DNA from: Planctomycetaceae bacterium | GTDB taxonomy: Bacteria > Planctomycetota > Planctomycetia > Gemmatales > Gemmataceae | Assembly (NCBI GenBank): GCA_013823135.1 | Contig: PNLP01000043.1 | Location: 1-64,000, forward strand | Length of the DNA stretch: 64,000 bases | Direction of reading: 5' to 3' | Part shown: in pieces, positions 54,600 to 61,491 of the stretch | Position numbering within the stretch: position 1 is the first letter of the stretch | Layout of the letters: every line of letters starts with the position of its first letter | Position numbers and translations under genes: made by a program | The notes under the pieces: generated by a model | Databases searched by the model: none | The model's input: the letters and a program-made list of their open reading frames with translations, nothing else | Told to the model about the DNA's origin: nothing

Positions 54600-55290
54600 C
54601 TTGCACTGGCCGCTACATGTCGAGCCGACGACGATACTCGAAGGAAGCGATCCCAGCGCGGGCGGTGGGGTATGCACCGCCGGAGCCGTGGCGAGTGCGG
54701 TGGCTCCAGCGTGAACGCCGTTCGTCGTGAGCGGCATCATCAGCAACACGTCGCCGACCGCGAAGCCGTTCCCCCAGATGTCGATCTCGGGGCGATTCTC
54801 GCGAAACGCCAGCCGCTACGACGCGGCATACAACCGCGAACCCTCGGCGAGTTCCACTGCCGGCGGTGCTCCGACCCGTTGCACGAGGTCGTTGCGCAGA
54901 ACCGCGTGCCGGTCCATGACGAAATCGACAATCACGACACTCGCGCCGGCACCGAGGCAGTCCACGTACTTCGCGACGAACGCCTTCTCGCGAGCCTCCG
55001 GTCGATCCTTGTTGCTGGGACTCACGAGTTAGATGACACCTACGACCTGCCGGCCTTCCTTGTCGCGGTACGCGCGGACTTCCACGATGTCGGGAACCCG
55101 TACCGGCAGGTCTGGTCCGTGTCGATGCTCTCCCGAATCGGCACGCGGCATCATCGTGTCGAGGCTGACGATCCCGAGAGGATCGGGATCACGGTCACCG
55201 CGTGGGCCGACGACGTTGCCGAGGTCTCGCTCCGGGTCACGGAGTCGGTTGGCCCGAATACCGAGCGGAGCAAGGGAACGCTGAACCCGA
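54600..55290 (-). pseudogene. DUF4058 protein remnant with in-frame stops
   Basis: On the minus strand one frame reads DIVEVRAYRDKEGRQVVGVI-stop-LVSPSNKDRPEAREKAFVAKY and later EGSRLYAAS-stop-RLAFRENRPEIDIWGNGFAVGDVLLMMPL. This matches DUF4058 (VxVIELLSPxNKxxxxxREx). The stops are TAA at 55030-55032 and TAG at 54816-54818. The N-terminal part of the family is missing, cut by the repeat block at 55336, and the C-terminal end is unclear. Confidence 0.65.
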
Positions 55291-55335
55291 GGGGGTCGAG
55301 CAGGCCGCGGGTGTGCGCCCGCCCTTCCCTTCCTG

Positions 55336-55438
55336 GTGACAGGTGACGCCGGTGACAGACCGTTTCCAATCTTTCTGTGTTCACAATGCTTGAATCGGGT
55401 TTTATTGGATTTCGTCTGTCACCTCTGTCACCTGTCAC
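55336..55438. other. Origin-like inverted repeat, copy B
   Basis: 23-bp arms (55336-55358 and 55416-55438) pair at 20 of 23 positions and are built from GGTGACAG units. They flank 57 AT-rich bases resembling those of copy A. Sequence similarity continues about 150 bases downstream in both copies (for example AACCGGACAYCACGTCC), so the whole block was duplicated and diverged. Confidence 0.5.
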
Positions 55439-55442
55439 TCGC

Positions 55443-55809
55443 CTTGTTGAGTTCGAGGGAGGAAGTATGCGGGAGTATGCCCAGACACATGAGACGTTAA
55501 TTTCGATATCACCGCCAAGTTCAGCTTGGCACAACCGGACATCACGTCCGGGCCTTCATCTTCGTCGTCCGCGAAAAGGGCCGGTCGCGGCCCCGCTCAA
55601 ATGCCCCGCATCGCCCGACAAGCCGTCGGGCGATTTCCGCGAACCCGTCCGTCGTCGCGGTGTCCTCTACCGCGACGAGTTGCACGCAACTCTCCGCCCC
55701 GAAGGCGACCGGAGGTCGCCCGCGACGGGTGCGATTGATCCACGGTCACGGCATCAACATCGTGACAACAAAACCCTGGCCGAGAATGTCCCCGTTCCGC
55801 CTCACGAGG
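55443..55809. other. Gene-free stretch before the Y-RNA-like array
   Basis: Contains the downstream part of repeat block B and no credible gene. A small perfect hairpin CCGCCT-CACG-AGGCGG (55798-55813) marks its end. Confidence 0.4.
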
Positions 55810-55880
55810 CGGTCGGGCGGTGCGGGTCCGGGTTCCTTCACGCGAGACCGCCACCGGCACGTGAGGGAACCGCCCGCGAA
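55810..55880 (+). ncRNA. Partial Y-RNA-like unit 0
   Basis: Carries the 5' motif of the array (CGGTGCGGGTCCGGG followed by TTCCTTC, 55818-55839). A 12-bp hairpin GGTTCCTTCACG / CGTGAGGGAACC follows. The conserved 3' GATTTC box and a clean closing strand are missing, so it may be degenerate. Confidence 0.3.
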
Positions 55881-55886
55881 GCGAAT

Positions 55887-56031
55887 CGACCGGACGGTGC
55901 AGGTCGGGGATACTTCTGTGGGTCGTGGGTTCGAGTCCCACCCGCGCAAGCGGTAGCTCAGATGGGTAGAGCAACAGAACGGCAGTCGCAAGGTTGCCGT
56001 TCCCTTCTCCGATCGCTGATTTCTCCGGTCG
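55887..56031 (+). ncRNA. Y-RNA-like unit 1 with permuted tRNA module
   Basis: Closing stem CGACCGG (55887) / CCGGTCG (56025). Inside, CGGTGCA, then GGTCGGGG (55902) pairs with CTCCGATC (56007), then the 3' box GATTTCT. The apical part is tRNA-like but permuted: T arm GTGGG-TTCGAGT-CCCAC (55925-55941), acceptor CCGC-GCAA-GCGG closed by a GNRA loop, TA, D arm GCTC-AGATGGGTA-GAGC (55956-55972), then an 8-bp hairpin GAACGGCA/TGCCGTTC. This is the layout of bacterial YrlA RNAs, which bind the Ro protein Rsr; rsr lies 342 bases downstream. Confidence 0.72.
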
Positions 56032-56048
56032 TCGATTGAATGCGAGCC

Positions 56049-56180
56049 GCGCCGGGCGGTGCAGGTCCGGGATACTTCATACGAACCGTCTACGTGGGTT
56101 CGACTCCCACCCGGCCTTCGGGCCGGTCGTCTAACGGTAGGACGGCGGAGCAAGCCCCGAACCGCCAATTTCCCCGGCGC
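56049..56180 (+). ncRNA. Y-RNA-like unit 2 with permuted tRNA module
   Basis: Closing stem GCGCCGGG (56049) / CCCGGCGC (56173). CGGTGCA and GGTCCGGG follow; the latter pairs with CCCGAACC (56156) with one mismatch. Apical T arm GTGGG-TTCGACT-CCCAC (56094-56110), acceptor CCGGCC-TTCG-GGCCGG (56111-56126), D arm GTC-TAACGGTAG-GAC, and a GGCGG/CCGCC hairpin. The 3' box is ATTTC. Differences from unit 1 keep the pairing, which argues for selection on RNA structure. Confidence 0.72.
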
Positions 56181-56246
56181 TTTCGCCTCGCGGCAACAGT
56201 CGCGGGGTGCGTTCCTTTCCCTGATCGTCGATTGATTGCGAGTCCT

Positions 56247-56333
56247 GCCGGGCGGTGCAGGTCCGGGTTACTTCAACCATTACACGGTTTCGCCTTCGGG
56301 CGAGATGAAACTCGGGCCGACGATTTCCCCGGC
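56247..56333 (+). ncRNA. Y-RNA-like unit 3, without tRNA module
   Basis: Closing stem GCCGGG (56247) / CCCGGC (56328), CGGTGCA, GGTCCG (56260) pairing with CGGGCC (56313), apical hairpin GTTTC-GCC-TTCG-GGC with GAAAC, 3' box GATTTC. It ends 39 bases before the rsr start codon, so it lies in or next to the rsr leader. A hairpin like that after unit 2 follows it. Confidence 0.62.
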
Positions 56334-56372
56334 GCTTTTCTTCTGGCGGCAACTGCCGCGAGGTGCGTTCCC

Positions 56373-58256
56373 ATGGCAACGACTGAGACCGACACTCCTG
56401 TCGCGCACAAGCACGTTCCCGGTTCCGCGTTCAACATCGCCGACCCGGTGACGAAGCTCGCCCACATGATCGGCGGCGGGTCCTTCAACGAGCCGAAATA
56501 CTACGACTCGAACCGCCCCGCGGCCGCGGTCTACGCCGAGTTGTTCGCGACGGGCAAGATCGCCTCCGTGATCGTGGACCAGATGGGTCTGTCCGAGCAG
56601 GCACGCGAAGTCATCGAGACGGCCGCGGCGGTCGCACAGGGCGACACGCCGGAAGACCTGCTCGTTGTCGCAGCCTGGGCTCGCGACACGAAGGCCGGGC
56701 TGAAGCTGCGGACTACCCCGCAGGTGTTGCTGGCGGTCGCCGCCGCGTTCCCGAAGACGCGGGGGTTCGTGCCGAAGTACGCGACCGCGATCATCCAGCG
56801 GGCCGACGAGATCCGCGACGTGTTCGGCCTCTACCGGCACCTGTTCATGACCAGTCCGAAGCCGGCCGAGAATGAGAAGCCGGGCCGGGCGCACCGCGGC
56901 ACGCTGCCGCACGGGCTCCGCAAAGCGCTGTCGCTGTCGTTCGCGTCGCAGTCGGACTACACGCTGTTGAAGTACAACGGCACCGACCGGCCGACGTTCG
57001 GCGACGTGCTCAAGATGGTCGGCGGCTCCGCGAAGATCGGGACGTTCCTCCGCAAGGCGACGGGGCAGGCGCGGACGCAGTGGCCGCTGCCGAAGGCGAT
57101 GTTCGAGTACCTCGTGAACGGCCGGTACGTCGAGGAAGACTTGCCGCCGGTGCTCGCGGCACGCAAGCGGTTCTTCGCCACCAAGGACGTTGCCGCCGTC
57201 ACCCCGGAGTTGGTCCGCGAGGCCGCGCTGACCTGGGAGAACGTCGTTTCGCACCTCGGCAACGCGGCGGCGGTGTGGGAGCTGTGCGTCCCGATCATGG
57301 GCGAGATGGCCCTCACGCGGAACCTGCGGAACTTCGAGCAGGCCGAGATCTCCGAGGCCGCGTGGGACCGCGTCGAGCAGAAGCTCCTCGCGGTCGAGGA
57401 CTCGGTGCAACTCCCGTTCCGGTACTTCTCGGCGGAGCGCGAGGTGTCGTCGCCGCGGGCCAAGGCGCTCATGGCGAAGCTGCTCGACCGGGCGGTGTCG
57501 AAGCTGGCCGACCTGCCGGGCAACACGCTCGTGCTGGTGGACAACAGCGGCAGCGCGGTCGGCTGTGCCGTCAGCAAGCGGTCGGACCTGCGCGTCTCGG
57601 ACGCCGGGAACACGCTGGCCGCCGTGCTGGCCAAGCGCCTCGGTTCGCGGTGCCGCGTCGGGGTGTTCGGCGACAGCCTGGTGTGGGTGCCGATCGACCC
57701 CGAGGCCGGTACGCTCGCCATCAAGAAGCAGATCGACAGCGTGGGCCGTCGCGAGGAGCGCAGCACGCACGGGGCGCTGGGCATCCCGGATTACCGTCAC
57801 GGGCCGGGCGTCGGGCAGAGCACGGAGACGGGGCTGTGGTTCGCGCTCGACGACGTGACGAAGCGGAAGGAGCGGTTCGATCGGATCGTCTTCCTGTCCG
57901 ATCTGTGCTGCTACACGCAAGGCGACAACGGCACGGCGACGAACTGCGGCGTGAACATGGAGCAATACTTCGGGAAGGGTGCCACGATGCAGGTGATGGT
58001 GGACCGCTTCCGCGAGCAGGTGAACCCGACCTGCCGGGCGTACTCGGTGAACCTCGCCGGGTACGGCCAGAGTCAGTTGCGGCCGGGCGACACCCGCTCG
58101 CACCTGATGTCGGGCTGGTCGGACAAGATCGTGGACTTGATCCGTGATCTTGAGTCGGGCGAGCCGGTCTACTCGGTCGGCGACGGCGTCCCGACGATCG
58201 CCGAGCCGTTGCCTGTGCTGGTGATCGAGGTGCTCCGCGATCGCTATCGGCGGTAA
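56373..58256 (+). CDS. rsr: TROVE-domain Ro60 homologue (Rsr)
   Basis: 627 aa from ATG 56373; GAGG lies about 10 bases upstream inside a hairpin. The TROVE helical-repeat ring covers about 15-370 (PVTKLAHMIGGGSFNEPKYY, RHLFMTSP, HRGTLPHGLRKAL, FEYLVNGRY). The von Willebrand A domain follows with MIDAS motif DNSGSAVG (about 390) and FLSDLCCYT. Bacterial Rsr binds Y RNAs and with nucleases such as PNPase handles RNA decay and rRNA maturation under stress. The four or five Y-RNA-like units around the gene are its expected partners. No RtcA/RtcB ligase or cyclase gene is adjacent. Confidence 0.92.
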   Translation: MATTETDTPVAHKHVPGSAFNIADPVTKLAHMIGGGSFNEPKYYDSNRPAAAVYAELFATGKIASVIVDQMGLSEQAREVIETAAAVAQGDTPEDLLVVAAWARDTKAGLKLRTTPQVLLAVAAAFPKTRGFVPKYATAIIQRADEIRDVFGLYRHLFMTSPKPAENEKPGRAHRGTLPHGLRKALSLSFASQSDYTLLKYNGTDRPTFGDVLKMVGGSAKIGTFLRKATGQARTQWPLPKAMFEYLVNGRYVEEDLPPVLAARKRFFATKDVAAVTPELVREAALTWENVVSHLGNAAAVWELCVPIMGEMALTRNLRNFEQAEISEAAWDRVEQKLLAVEDSVQLPFRYFSAEREVSSPRAKALMAKLLDRAVSKLADLPGNTLVLVDNSGSAVGCAVSKRSDLRVSDAGNTLAAVLAKRLGSRCRVGVFGDSLVWVPIDPEAGTLAIKKQIDSVGRREERSTHGALGIPDYRHGPGVGQSTETGLWFALDDVTKRKERFDRIVFLSDLCCYTQGDNGTATNCGVNMEQYFGKGATMQVMVDRFREQVNPTCRAYSVNLAGYGQSQLRPGDTRSHLMSGWSDKIVDLIRDLESGEPVYSVGDGVPTIAEPLPVLVIEVLRDRYRR

Positions 58257-58285
58257 CCCCGCCGGATCGAACAGTTCGGATCAAC

Positions 58286-58354
58286 GCCGGGACGGTGCAG
58301 GTGCGGGTTCCTTCAATCCAACTGAAAAGCCCCGCACCGATTATTTCTCCCGGC
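58286..58354 (+). ncRNA. Y-RNA-like unit 4, minimal form, downstream of rsr
   Basis: Closing stem GCCGGGA (58286) / TCCCGGC (58348), CGGTGCA, inner stem GGTGCGGG (58300) / CCCGCACC (58331), 3' box TTATTTC. The apical loop is only about 23 bases, without tRNA module. Starts 30 bases after the rsr stop. Both stems pair perfectly although their sequence differs from units 1-3. Confidence 0.65.
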
Positions 58355-58898
58355 AACTCACACGGCGGTCCGCAGTCCACGGGGGCATCGGGCCGCCGTG
58401 CGGTCGTTGTCGCTTTGGGATCGGCGACTGGTCTCGTGCGACTTCTGAGAATGACGGCATGGCGGTGTGGGGTGGCACGAACGCAGCGAATGGTGTGGCC
58501 GATCGCAACACGAAACCGCGATGCCGAAACCTGAATCAATAACTTTCCTCGTGTGGGCGGGACAACCCGGCGGCCAGAAGTGTGCGGGGACCGCCTCTAC
58601 CTCTTGGCGAACGTCGCCTCCATCAGCACCCACATGTTGGTGTCGAGGGTGACGCCCGTCGGCTCGGCCGGACACGATGTCCCACGCCCTCCCCGGGGTT
58701 GTGCCCGGTCTGGCCCTAATCTCACGATTTGTGCCATTTCTGTCCGTGAACGCGGTTCCGGGCCGTCCGTCTTCTTCCGTGGCTAGGCTTGGAGCAGTGG
58801 AGAGGTGTAGGTGATCACGCGGCACCCGGCGCTACAGCATCCGGTCCCCGCGGCTGCGGCGTTTCATCGTTCGTCGCGTGGCTGCGGGGAACGTCGGC
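58355..58898. other. Gene-free stretch downstream of rsr
   Basis: No credible gene. A GC hairpin (ACGGCGG ... CCGCCGT, about 58370-58400) is the only structure noted. Confidence 0.4.
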
Positions 58899-59120
58899 AT
58901 GAACTTGCTCTACGAGGTCGCCGACAGCAAGGGACGCGCGGCGTACGCGAACACCGGGAAGTGGTTCGGTTGCTCGAACGATGCCGGCCGGCGAACGCGC
59001 ACCCGGCACGTCGGCGATGCCTGCTTCTCGAAGACGTGGGGCAACGAAGTCACCATTCGACTGGAGCAGATCCCGTTCGTGATCCGCAAGACCGAAGTCC
59101 TCACCGAGCCGTTCAAATAG
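58899..59120 (+). CDS. Hypothetical small protein
   Basis: 73 aa from ATG 58899. FGCSNDAGRRTRTRHVGDACFSKTWGNEVTIRLEQIPFVIRK has protein-like composition, but no family is recognised and the ribosome-binding site is weak. It could be a fragment. Confidence 0.35.
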   Translation: MNLLYEVADSKGRAAYANTGKWFGCSNDAGRRTRTRHVGDACFSKTWGNEVTIRLEQIPFVIRKTEVLTEPFK

Positions 59121-59308
59121 TGACTCGTCGTCCCCTGCGGGCGGAGGCACGCGGATGACGGAGTCGCCGGAGCCGCGTTCAGCAAGATTGTGTTCCCGTC
59201 GAGGCACCCAAGATCGAGGCCATCTGTTCGCAGTTCCAATTCCTCCGCCTTGGACCCGGGGGGAAAGTGCGTTAACCTGGGTGATGTTGGTCACCGCACG
59301 GGCCAGGC

Positions 59309-60214
59309 ATGCAATTGACCGTCGTGCGGTGGAACAGAGGCAGGGACGCCGTGGACACCTTCATCTCCCGGTACGACCGCATCGACCCACTGCGACCGGC
59401 GGCCTTCCGGTGGGCGCGGGCGCAGCGCCTATTCCTCCTCGGTGATCGGCTCGACCCTCGTTGGGATGACCAACTCACTGCCCTGGTGCTCGACTATCAG
59501 CAAACACTCGGGGGCACAGACTGTCCGCTGGTGTGCCCCGCCCCGCGGTTCCGCTTGATCCACCGTGCCCACCGCATCTACGCCGAGAACGGTGAGACTC
59601 GCTGGGAACTGGAGGCCCGGCTCCTCGCTGGCCAAAGCGATCAGGAGATCTCACGCCGGGTCGGGCTGCCGCGAGGGTTGGTTGCCGTCTACCACGACAG
59701 CTTCTGCACCTGTCGTGACCGCTTGCGCGCATCCGACTGCATCTTGGTCACGTTCATCGGCAGGGGTCCGATGGTCGGGTTCGCACCTGGTGACATCGGT
59801 GGTGTCTGGAAGTGGGTAGGCTACTTCACCGGGCCGTACATGCTCGACGTCCTCATCGCCGCGACCTCGAAGCAAACCCGCCGGCACGCCTACACCGAGG
59901 ACGCCCTGGAGTCGGCCAGGCGGTTCGTGTTGATGGCCCAGATCCCGGTGACCGCCCGGTTCGCGTCCCTGGCCACCATCGTGGGCATGATCGACGAGAC
60001 GGAGCAGCGGGCTGCCCCACCGGAACCGAGCATCGGTCCGAGCCTGGCTGTGACGTCCGGGGCAGGCGACCGCCCGATCACGCCCGACAGACTGCCGCAA
60101 CTTCGCCTCGGTCGGGGACTGGGGAAATCGCGTACGTGTGGTGCAATGCCATGGGCTTCGACAGGAAAAAGTGGGGTCGGGCGGACGGTTACTTCTACCG
60201 CTCGGTTCGGGTGA
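59309..60214 (+). CDS. Hypothetical protein with sigma-4-like HTH
   Basis: 301 aa. A segment at about 110-145 (ELEARLLAGQSDQEISRRVGLPRGLVAVYHDSFCTCRDRL) resembles the HTH of sigma region 4 or phage regulators. The last 50 residues are low-complexity and overlap the start of the next gene (60151), so the functional end may be earlier. It is the first of three overlapping genes of a type that recurs in planctomycete genomes, with no known function. Confidence 0.6.
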   Translation: MQLTVVRWNRGRDAVDTFISRYDRIDPLRPAAFRWARAQRLFLLGDRLDPRWDDQLTALVLDYQQTLGGTDCPLVCPAPRFRLIHRAHRIYAENGETRWELEARLLAGQSDQEISRRVGLPRGLVAVYHDSFCTCRDRLRASDCILVTFIGRGPMVGFAPGDIGGVWKWVGYFTGPYMLDVLIAATSKQTRRHAYTEDALESARRFVLMAQIPVTARFASLATIVGMIDETEQRAAPPEPSIGPSLAVTSGAGDRPITPDRLPQLRLGRGLGKSRTCGAMPWASTGKSGVGRTVTSTARFG

Positions 60215-60486
60215 ACGGCCGGGCGGTGAAGCAGTACGTCGGCACCGGCCCAGTTGCGGAGTTGGCCGCCAAGATCCTCGGCGACCGACGCCGGGAACGG
60301 GCCGCTCTGGCAGCCGAGCGCGAGCGGCTTGTGGCGGCCCTCGCGGTGCTCGACGACCTCCACGATTGGCTGGTGGTGCTGCTGACGTCCGAACTACTAC
60401 TCAGGGGGCACTATGTCCACAAAGGACAATGGAGACCGCGAGGCCGCGACCGACGACGAGGCCCGCCGCCTCCGGCAGCGGCTTGA
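60151..60486 (+). CDS. Conserved hypothetical protein (second of overlapping trio)
   Basis: 111 aa from ATG 60151. The N-terminus RADGYFYRSVRVNGRAVKQYVGTGPVAELAAK is a small beta domain common in planctomycetes, followed by a charged coiled coil (RRRERAALAAERERLVAAL) and LLLRGHYVHKGQWRPRG. It starts inside the preceding gene and its end overlaps the next gene by 74 bases in another frame. Function unknown. Confidence 0.6.
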   Translation: MGFDRKKWGRADGYFYRSVRVNGRAVKQYVGTGPVAELAAKILGDRRRERAALAAERERLVAALAVLDDLHDWLVVLLTSELLLRGHYVHKGQWRPRGRDRRRGPPPPAAA

Positions 60487-60961
60487 GAAACTGAACGCCC
60501 GGGCGAACGCCGGTGAGCCCGGGGCGATGGGCGAGTTGGAGGCGTTCCTGAAGGACCAGCCGGAGGTGCTGGCGGCGGCCGGAGACCTCGCCCGGCATGC
60601 GGAGAAGGCGTGGATCGACCTGCTGGTCGGGGCCGACTCCTTCACCCGGGTGGCCGTCGCCAGCCAGGTCGAGCGGCTGAAGGCCGAACTGGCCGGTCCC
60701 GACCCGTCCCCGCTGGAGAAACTCCTGGTCGATCACGTGGTCGTCGCGCACCTCGCCGAGCGGCAGGCCGAGTTGATTGCCACCCAGACCGCCGGGTCGA
60801 TTCCGCAGGCAGCATTCCGCTTGAAGAAGGCGGAGTCGGCTCAAAGACGATTCTTGCTGGCGACGAAGTCGCTTGCGACGTTGCAAGCGCTCCAGTCGCA
60901 GGCCACACGCCCGGTCAAAGGCCCGCGGTTGTACGACCCCGAGGGACGCAAGACGGGATGA
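60413..60961 (+). CDS. Conserved hypothetical protein (third of overlapping trio)
   Basis: 182 aa from ATG 60413, inside the preceding gene. All-helical: EARRLRQRLEKLNARANAGEPGAMGELEAFLKDQPEV, then EKAWIDLLVGADSFTRVAVASQVERLKAEL and a long helix. No catalytic motif. It always follows the previous gene type as far as I recall, so the two may work together. Confidence 0.6.
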   Translation: MSTKDNGDREAATDDEARRLRQRLEKLNARANAGEPGAMGELEAFLKDQPEVLAAAGDLARHAEKAWIDLLVGADSFTRVAVASQVERLKAELAGPDPSPLEKLLVDHVVVAHLAERQAELIATQTAGSIPQAAFRLKKAESAQRRFLLATKSLATLQALQSQATRPVKGPRLYDPEGRKTG

Positions 60962-61033
60962 GGCTCGCCTCGCTGAACTTGTGCGTGTGGATGTACCCGC
61001 CGAAGACTTCCAGGCTCGTCTTCTTGTCGTGCT

Positions 61034-61477
61034 TCAACAGCGCGTGAAGGTGAAGCCGATGAACACGGCGGTCTTGAGGATCGCCTTCATCGTCTCGTGC
61101 AGTTTGCCGCTTTCGGTGGCAAAGTGCCGCATCAAGTATTCGTAAGCGTCGTCGAGGATGTCGTCGGAGCGGTTTTTGGAGAAGTCGAGCGACTTGTCCT
61201 CGAAGATGGCGATGAGATTGGTGAGCCGATCGACCATCTCCTTGCCGCTACCGTGCTTCGCTGCATCGTTGGAGCCGAGGTCGCCGAAGTCGATTCGGTT
61301 TTCTTTCCCGATGGGGCCGAGGATCTGCGTGTTGATCTTGTCGCCCATGTCGGGCGTACCCTTGAGGGCAACCATGTCTTTGAAATTTGCGTGCTTGGGA
61401 ATCTTGCTGCCATTGGCGGTTTCAAGCGGTTCGGGGACAATGGCAGCCGATTTGTCAGACCCCACTGAAGCCGACAT
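61034..61477 (-). pseudogene. HsdM (type I restriction methylase) N-terminal remnant
   Basis: 147-residue frame. Residues 12-125 (DKINTQILGPIGKENRIDFG, GSGKEMVDRLTNLIAIFE, DDAYEYLMRHFATESGK) match HsdM just before the methylase domain; the normal continuation SKGQFYTPAEV is replaced by LHETMKAILKTAVF and a stop. Catalytic motifs and HsdS/HsdR are absent. It is a decayed fragment, divergent from the next gene by 14 bases. Confidence 0.7.
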
Positions 61478-61491
61478 CCGAGAGGTGCAGC

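Larger units (their letters stand above)
47235..55580. mobile_element. Second, GC-rich integrative element (right end uncertain)
   Basis: Starting at the att remnant come an integrase related to that of the first element, HTH proteins, a ParB-like protein, a primase, a P-loop helicase and two origin-like repeat blocks. Gene order (integrase, regulator, replication genes, origin) parallels the first element, but GC content is high. I found no third copy of the att sequence in the window, so the right border given here is only the end of recognisable element features. Confidence 0.5.

Noticed and set aside
54672..55346. 224-residue open frame on the plus strand
   Set aside because: Antisense of the DUF4058 remnant; the family match is on the minus strand.
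55950..55972. Ordinary tRNA starting GCGGTAGCTCAGATGGGTAGAGC-like
   Set aside because: Its T arm and 3' acceptor strand lie upstream, not downstream, so it is a permuted module and not a standard tRNA gene.
55377..56039. 220-residue open frame on the plus strand
   Set aside because: Covers repeat block B and Y-RNA-like unit 1; no protein features.
56280..58103. 607-residue open frame on the minus strand
   Set aside because: Antisense of rsr in high-GC DNA; low-complexity Arg/His-rich product without any domain.
57080..58147. 355-residue open frame on the plus strand
   Set aside because: Second-frame shadow of rsr, Ala/Gly/Arg-rich.
56373..60961. RNA-repair operon with RtcB ligase
   Set aside because: rsr in other bacteria can be next to rtcBA, so I looked; none of the neighbouring genes has RtcB or RtcA motifs.
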